From assembly GCA_963821495.1 (NCBI GenBank), contig CAWGEA010000001.1, forward strand, positions 1 to 64,000: 64,000 nucleotides of DNA, given 5' to 3'. The position numbers and the translations under genes are program-made. The notes beneath the pieces are model-generated. The model saw only the letters and a list, made by a program, of their open reading frames with translations. It had not been told where the DNA came from and searched no databases. This DNA is from AC-32 sp963821495 (GTDB lineage Bacteria; Actinomycetota; Thermoleophilia; Gaiellales; Gaiellaceae). This document shows, one piece after another, positions 59,758 through 64,000 of this stretch. Every line of letters starts with the position of its first letter. Positions within the stretch are counted from its first letter, which is position 1.

Positions 59758-60894
59758 ATGGCGGAGACTCCGTACTCGATCGACGACCTCCTCGAGCAGA
59801 TGGTGGCGCGGAACGCGTCCGATCTGCACGTCGCCGTGGGCGCGCACCCGGCCGTACGCGTGCGCGGGAAGCTGGAGCCGCTGCAGGAGATCCCCCCGCT
59901 CACGTCCGAGGTCACGCAGCAGCTGCTCTACCGGATCCTCTCGACCGAGCAGCAAAAGCACCTCGAGCTGAACCGCCAGATCGACCTCGCGCACTCGATC
60001 CCCGGCCTCGCGCGCTTCCGCGTGAACGTCTACTGGCAGCGCGAGGCCCTCGGCGCCGCCTTCCGTCTGATCCCGACCGAGATCAAGACGCTCGAGGAGC
60101 TCGGCATCCCCTCTGCGCTTCACGTCCTCACCGACCGCCCGCGCGGCCTCGTGCTCGTCACCGGGCCGACCGGCTCCGGTAAGTCGACGACGCTCGCGGC
60201 GCTGATCGACGAGATCAACCGCAAGCGCGCGGAGCACATCCTCACCATCGAGGACCCGATCGAGTTCGTCCATCGCCACAAGCGCTGCGTCGTCAACCAG
60301 CGCGAGATCGGCGTCGACGCGACCAGCTTCGCCGAGGCCCTCCGCGCCGCGCTCCGCCAGGACCCCGACGTGATCCTCCTCGGCGAGATGCGCGACCTCG
60401 AGACGATCTCAACCGCGCTGACCGCGGCCGAGACGGGTCACCTCGTCTTCGCCACCCTGCACACGCAGAGCGCGCCCGGGACGATCGACCGCGTGATCGA
60501 CGCCTTTCCGGCGGCGCAGCAGGACCAGATCCGGATCCAGCTTGCCGCCACCCTCGAGGGCGTCGTCACCCAGGCGCTGCTCCCGACCGCCGACGGCACG
60601 GGCCGTGTGCCCGCCCTAGAGATCCTCTTCCCCGACGACGCCGTGCGGAACCTGATCCGCCAGGCCAAGGTCGAACAGGTCTACTCGGTGATGCAGACTG
60701 GCACCGCGCGCGGGATGCTGACGATGGAGCAGTCGCTCGCCGACTTGACCCTCCGCGGAGTCGTCACCTACGACGTCGCGCTCTCACGCTCCAGCCGCCC
60801 CGAGCAGCTGGTGGGCATCCTGGAGCGCGTCGGCTTCGACGTCCCGGGCGACCCCGCCGCGCCCGCCGCCACCCTCCGAGTGGCCGAGGGGTAG
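59758..60894 (+). CDS. pilT: Type IV pilus retraction ATPase PilT (copy 2)
   Basis: A 378-residue ATPase with ASDLHVAVGAHPAVRVRGKL, Walker A LVTGPTGSGKSTTLAALIDE, Asp box LTIEDPIEFVHRHK, Walker B RQDPDVILLGEMRD, and His box TGHLVFATLHTQSAPG. It is distinct from copy 1 and lacks its acidic tail. First gene of the pilT2-pilM-pilN-pilO operon, 3 nt before pilM. Carrying two retraction motors is common in T4P bacteria (PilT/PilU), with the second often needed for high-force retraction. Confidence 0.93.
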   Translation: MAETPYSIDDLLEQMVARNASDLHVAVGAHPAVRVRGKLEPLQEIPPLTSEVTQQLLYRILSTEQQKHLELNRQIDLAHSIPGLARFRVNVYWQREALGAAFRLIPTEIKTLEELGIPSALHVLTDRPRGLVLVTGPTGSGKSTTLAALIDEINRKRAEHILTIEDPIEFVHRHKRCVVNQREIGVDATSFAEALRAALRQDPDVILLGEMRDLETISTALTAAETGHLVFATLHTQSAPGTIDRVIDAFPAAQQDQIRIQLAATLEGVVTQALLPTADGTGRVPALEILFPDDAVRNLIRQAKVEQVYSVMQTGTARGMLTMEQSLADLTLRGVVTYDVALSRSSRPEQLVGILERVGFDVPGDPAAPAATLRVAEG

Positions 60895-60897
60895 GCC

Positions 60898-62373
60898 GTG
60901 GTCGACTGGAACAAGGAGATCAGCTTCGGCCGCAAGCAGCCGGACGACGAGCCGGTCGAGGAGGCCGCGGTGGACGACGAGGTCGAGGAGACCCGGGAGC
61001 TGCCGCAGCAACCTGTGGCCGCCGAGCCCGAGCCTGAGCCCGAGTTCGAGCCGGAAGTGGAAGACGAGCCAGAAGAAAAGCCTTCGCTGCTGAAGAAGGA
61101 GATCTCGTTCCGGCGCAAGCCGAGGCAGCCGAAGGCCCCCAAGGAGCCGAAGGCCAAGAAGCAGAAGGCGGCGAAAAAGCCGAAGGCGAAGGGCTCCGGC
61201 CTGAAGAAGGAAATCTCCTTCAGGCGAAAGCCGAAGACCGAGCAGCCCGCCACGCCGGACGAGCCCAAGGGGAGGTCGCCGCGCCGCCGGCGCGACGCGG
61301 GCCACAAGCGCACGAAGCGCCTGGTCGGCTTGAAGATCGGCGGCTCCCAGCTGGCCGCCGCGCGGGTGGTCAACAACGGCGCGCCCGAGCTCGTCCAGGT
61401 CGCACGCGAACCGCTCGAGACCGGCATCGTCGTCGGCGGCGAGCTGCGCCAGCCGGAGCTGCTCGCCGATGCGCTGCGCGCGTTCTTCCGCAAGCACAAG
61501 CTGCCGCGCCAGGGTGTGCGGCTCGGCATCGCCAACAACCGGATCGGCGTCCGCATCTTCGAGATCGCCGGGATCGACGATCCGCGCCAGCTCGAGAATG
61601 CGATCCGCTACCGCGCCCAGGAGGCGCTGCCGATCCCGATCGAGGACGCCGTGCTCGACTACCACGTCCTCGGCGAGCGGGTGGACGAGGAGGGCCAGCG
61701 GATCCGCCGGATCCTGCTCGTCGTCGCCTACCGCGAGCTGATCGACCGCTACGTCGCCGCCTGCAAGAAGGCGGGCGTGCGGCTGGCGGGGATCGACCTC
61801 GAGGCGTTCGCGCTGCTGCGCGCCCTCGGCGAGCCGAAGGGGCACGATGACCTCCCCTCCGACGCGGCACTGGTGGTCGTCTCCATCGGCCACGACCGCT
61901 CGACCTTCGCGGTCTCCGACGGGAGCGTGTGCGAGTTCACCCGCGTGCTCGACTGGGGCGGCTCCACCCTCGACGTCGCGATCGCGCGCGAGCTCGACTG
62001 CGCCCCCTCGGAAGCCGAGCCGGTCAAGCGGGAGCTCTCGCTCGTCGGCACGATCGTGCCGGAGGGGCTGACCCAGGAACAGGCGGATCGGGCTCGCGAG
62101 GCCGTGAGGCGCCAGCTGCAGACCTTCGCGCGCGAGCTCGTCTCCTCGCTCCAGTTCTACCAGAACCAGCCCAACTCCCTGGGCATCGGCGAGATCGTGA
62201 TCACAGGCGGCACCGCGCACCTCGGCGGCGTCGCCGACGAGCTCCAGCGGCTGATCGGCGTCCGCGTCGCGGTCGGCGACCCGCTGCTGCGCGTGAAGCT
62301 CGGGAAGAAGCTCGGCGAGGCCGAGCAGCTCGGTTCGCTCGCGGTTGCGATCGGCCTCGGGATCGAGGACTGA
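60898..62373 (+). CDS. pilM: Type IV pilus assembly protein PilM with a long repeat-bearing N-terminal extension
   Basis: A 491-residue actin-like ATPase of the alignment complex. The core starts near residue 141: RLVGLKIGGSQLAAARVVNN (phosphate 1 loop), DDPRQLENAIRYRAQEALPI, ALVVVSIGHDRSTFAVSDGS, and ITGGTAHLGGVADELQRLIG. Residues 1-140 form a charged Pro/Glu/Lys-rich extension with three KEISF motifs (residues 6-10, 67-71, 104-108), the last two inside LKKEISFRRKP. GTG 60898 is 3 nt after the pilT2 stop. PilM normally binds the N-terminal INLLP peptide of PilN, which is encoded next. Confidence 0.92.
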   Translation: MVDWNKEISFGRKQPDDEPVEEAAVDDEVEETRELPQQPVAAEPEPEPEFEPEVEDEPEEKPSLLKKEISFRRKPRQPKAPKEPKAKKQKAAKKPKAKGSGLKKEISFRRKPKTEQPATPDEPKGRSPRRRRDAGHKRTKRLVGLKIGGSQLAAARVVNNGAPELVQVAREPLETGIVVGGELRQPELLADALRAFFRKHKLPRQGVRLGIANNRIGVRIFEIAGIDDPRQLENAIRYRAQEALPIPIEDAVLDYHVLGERVDEEGQRIRRILLVVAYRELIDRYVAACKKAGVRLAGIDLEAFALLRALGEPKGHDDLPSDAALVVVSIGHDRSTFAVSDGSVCEFTRVLDWGGSTLDVAIARELDCAPSEAEPVKRELSLVGTIVPEGLTQEQADRAREAVRRQLQTFARELVSSLQFYQNQPNSLGIGEIVITGGTAHLGGVADELQRLIGVRVAVGDPLLRVKLGKKLGEAEQLGSLAVAIGLGIED

Positions 62374-62374
62374 C

Positions 62375-63001
62375 GTGCGCGCGATCAACCTGCTCCCGAG
62401 GGACGATGCCCGCCGCGGCCGGCCGCCGAAGCCGCAGTGGCTGGTGCTCGTGCCGGTCGTGCTGGCGGTGCTGATGACCGCCGTGATGTCGGCGCTCTTC
62501 CTCTCGGCGAGCGGCAAGGCGAAGGACAAGCAGGCCGAGCTCACGAGCCTGCAGGACGAGCTGCACGCGATCCCGACCCCGGACGCGGCGAAGGTGAAGA
62601 CGCAGTCGGCGCTCGCGGCCGACAAGCAGGCGCGCGTGACGGCCTTGAGCGCAGCGCTCTCGCGTCGTGTCGCCTGGGACCGCGTCTTCCGCGAGCTCTC
62701 GCTCGTGCTGCCGGACGACGTCTGGCTGGCGACGATCTCGGCGAAGGCGCCGGTGCCCTCGTCGGCCGCGATCGCGCCGCCGCCCGCCGCGGCCGGCTCG
62801 GTGCCCGCGGCCACCCAGTTCACGCTCGACGGTTTCACGTACTCGCACGCCGCCGTCGCACGACTGCTGTCGCGGCTGGCAGTCGTGCCCGATCTCGTCA
62901 ACGTCCAGCTGCAGCAGAGCACGCGCACGAAGCTCGGCGCGGCGAACGCGGTGCACTTCACGATCGCCGCCGACGTGCGCCGGCCGGGAGGCGGCCAGTG
63001 A
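62375..63001 (+). CDS. pilN: Type IV pilus assembly protein PilN
   Basis: A 208-residue bitopic inner-membrane protein. The cytoplasmic N-terminus reads VRAINLLPRDDARRG, containing the INLLP motif that docks into PilM, followed by one TM helix (WLVLVPVVLAVLMTAVMSAL), a periplasmic coiled coil and a ferredoxin-like core (AWDRVFRELSLVLPDDVWLA). GTG 62375 is one nt after the pilM stop; its end overlaps pilO (GTGA). Confidence 0.9.
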   Translation: MRAINLLPRDDARRGRPPKPQWLVLVPVVLAVLMTAVMSALFLSASGKAKDKQAELTSLQDELHAIPTPDAAKVKTQSALAADKQARVTALSAALSRRVAWDRVFRELSLVLPDDVWLATISAKAPVPSSAAIAPPPAAAGSVPAATQFTLDGFTYSHAAVARLLSRLAVVPDLVNVQLQQSTRTKLGAANAVHFTIAADVRRPGGGQ

Positions 63002-63714
63002 AGCGCGGGCTCTCGCAGCCGGTCGTGATCGTGCTGATCGTGCTCGGCTTCCTCGTCGCCGGGGCCGGCGGCTGGTTCCTCCTGATCGGCCCGCAGCGCT
63101 CGAAGGCGGCCGACCTCGACCGCCAGATCGCGGATACGCACAGCGCGATCGACGCTGCCCAGGCGTTGACCCTCGAGGCGAAGAAGGGCGCGAAGATCCG
63201 GGTCGCCGACCTCTACCGGCTGACGAAGGCGATGCCGGACCAGGTCGACATGGCCGGGATCCTGCTCGAGCTGAACCAGGTCGCCGCCGCCAGCGGCATC
63301 ACCTTCGAGCAGATCACGCCCTCGACCACGGCGACCCCGATCACGGGCTACCTCGCGATCCCGATCACGGTCGAGTTCCAGGGCAACTTCTACGACCTCT
63401 CGGACTTCCTCTACCGGCTGCGCAACCTCGTGGACGTGCGCCAGGGCACGCTCGACGCGTCCGGCCGTCTGTTCGCGATCGACGAGGTCGACTTCGCCGA
63501 GGCCCCGCCGCCGCCGGGCTTCCCGCAGATCCGCGCGCACCTGATCATCGACGCGTTCGTCTTCGGCACGGGCACCGCGCCGACGGTCGCCCCGGCCGGC
63601 ATCACCGGCGCGGCGGGAGCGACCGGCGCTACCGGCGCCACCGGTGCGAGCGGCGCGGCTCCAACGCCGACCCCGCCGCCCGCGGCTGCGGCCGCGGCAG
63701 GGGCAGGGACGTAG
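62998..63714 (+). CDS. pilO: Type IV pilus assembly protein PilO
   Basis: A 238-residue bitopic membrane protein: TM helix PVVIVLIVLGFLVAGAGGWF, coiled coil (QIADTHSAIDAAQALTLEAK), and core ILLELNQVAAASGITFEQIT, TVEFQGNFYDLSDFLYRLRN, as in PilO. The C-terminus carries a low-complexity Gly-Ala-Thr tail (GATGATGASGAAPTPTPPP) beyond the usual fold. It forms a heterodimer with PilN in known systems. Confidence 0.9.
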   Translation: MKRGLSQPVVIVLIVLGFLVAGAGGWFLLIGPQRSKAADLDRQIADTHSAIDAAQALTLEAKKGAKIRVADLYRLTKAMPDQVDMAGILLELNQVAAASGITFEQITPSTTATPITGYLAIPITVEFQGNFYDLSDFLYRLRNLVDVRQGTLDASGRLFAIDEVDFAEAPPPPGFPQIRAHLIIDAFVFGTGTAPTVAPAGITGAAGATGATGATGASGAAPTPTPPPAAAAAAGAGT

Positions 63715-63716
63715 CC

Positions 63717-64000
63717 GTGGCGAAGAAGATCGACCCCAAGGCGAAGGCCAAGCGGCAGAAAATCTATGCCGGCGTCGGCGGCGTGATCCTCCTCGCCGTG
63801 CTCGCGTTCCAGGTCCCGCGGACGATGAAGATGCTGAACCCCCCGGGGGAGGCGTCGGCATCGACGCCCTCGTCCCCGACGCCGTCCTCGAGCTCCCCGA
63901 TCGCCGCCCCTTCGTTGAGCGGGGGCAACGCAACGTCCGGGGCCTCGGCGAGCGGCGGCGACGGCCTCGTCGACAGCGACGCCCTGCCCGCGCCGCAGTC
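63717..64000 (+). CDS. Membrane-anchored protein of the pilMNO operon (cut by window end)
   Basis: At least 94 residues from GTG 63717, 2 nt after pilO: a basic start VAKKIDPKAKAKRQKIYAGV, a TM helix GGVILLAVLAFQVPRTMKML, then a Ser/Pro/Ala-rich linker. The position matches pilP or another alignment-complex gene, but the folded domain lies beyond the edge, so no family can be assigned. No lipobox is visible, unlike classical PilP. Confidence 0.6.
   Translation, partial: MAKKIDPKAKAKRQKIYAGVGGVILLAVLAFQVPRTMKMLNPPGEASASTPSSPTPSSSSPIAAPSLSGGNATSGASASGGDGLVDSDALPAPQ

Noticed and set aside
60784..63933. A 1049-codon open frame antisense to pilT2-pilM-pilN-pilO
   Set aside because: Arg/Ala/Gly-rich shadow of GC-rich coding DNA on the other strand; the plus strand has complete, recognisable pilus genes with correct overlaps.

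Overview
The window is GC-rich bacterial DNA with leaderless GTG/ATG starts, a WhiG/FliA-like promoter family, PRC-barrel proteins, DUF4242, a cyclase/AAA regulator and an actinobacterial-style type IV pilus locus. I infer an actinobacterium, plausibly of the Thermoleophilia (Gaiella/Solirubrobacter side). That placement rests on gene content and base composition only.

Layout. 1-6.2 kb (minus): a pyruvate:ferredoxin oxidoreductase operon (GltD-like oxidoreductase, PFOR, dihydroorotate-dehydrogenase-like protein). 6.4-8.2 kb (minus): aldo/keto reductase, TetR regulator, HicA-like protein. 8.4-11.6 kb (plus): lipoprotein, NRAMP-like transporter, two PRC-barrel proteins, then a methyltransferase. 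11.9-31.9 kb: two tandem genomic islands at the 3' end of tRNA-Thr(GGT), marked by three copies of a 42-43 bp piece of that tRNA. The larger island (11.9-28.3 kb) mixes intact stress and transport genes (CoA-disulfide reductase, LuxR/LAL regulator, MFS, YihY-like proteins, K+ channel, FUSC-like protein) with gene remnants (DUF2235, carbamoyltransferase, Na+/H+ antiporter, DUF2252, AAA ATPase, Vsr). The smaller one holds two MDR oxidoreductases, a VOC protein and a RibD-like reductase. 32-36.6 kb: alkyltransferase, a large secreted multi-domain protein and a phosphoribosyltransferase. 36.8-39.7 kb: a one-gene island (MgtA-type P-ATPase) flanked by 22-bp copies of the tRNA-Tyr 3' end. 39.8-44.5 kb: formamidase, cyclase/AAA regulator, DUF4242, geranylgeranyl-reductase-like flavoprotein. 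44.5-64 kb: type IV pilus genes (two PilT, PilB, PilD, three pilins, PilW/PilX-like minor pilins, PilM-N-O), interleaved with a transglycosylase/M23 protein, a sedolisin, a truncated haemoglobin and small unknown proteins. No PilC is in the window.

Two regulatory systems can be read directly. (1) In the larger island a palindrome of form WTCAYC-WG-RGTGAW occurs six times. Five copies sit exactly 37 bp upstream of a -10-like hexamer, and in four of these a GTG or ATG follows the -10 by exactly 7 nt, opening a leaderless ORF coupled to a downstream gene. A LuxR/LAL regulator is encoded in the middle of the set. (2) In the pilus locus, GCCGATA-type -10 boxes, six of them with TCAA/TAAG/TAAA about 16 bp upstream, precede nearly every transcription unit; several place the start codon 7-9 nt after the -10. 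Single-base frameshifts split five otherwise normal genes and need checking against raw reads.
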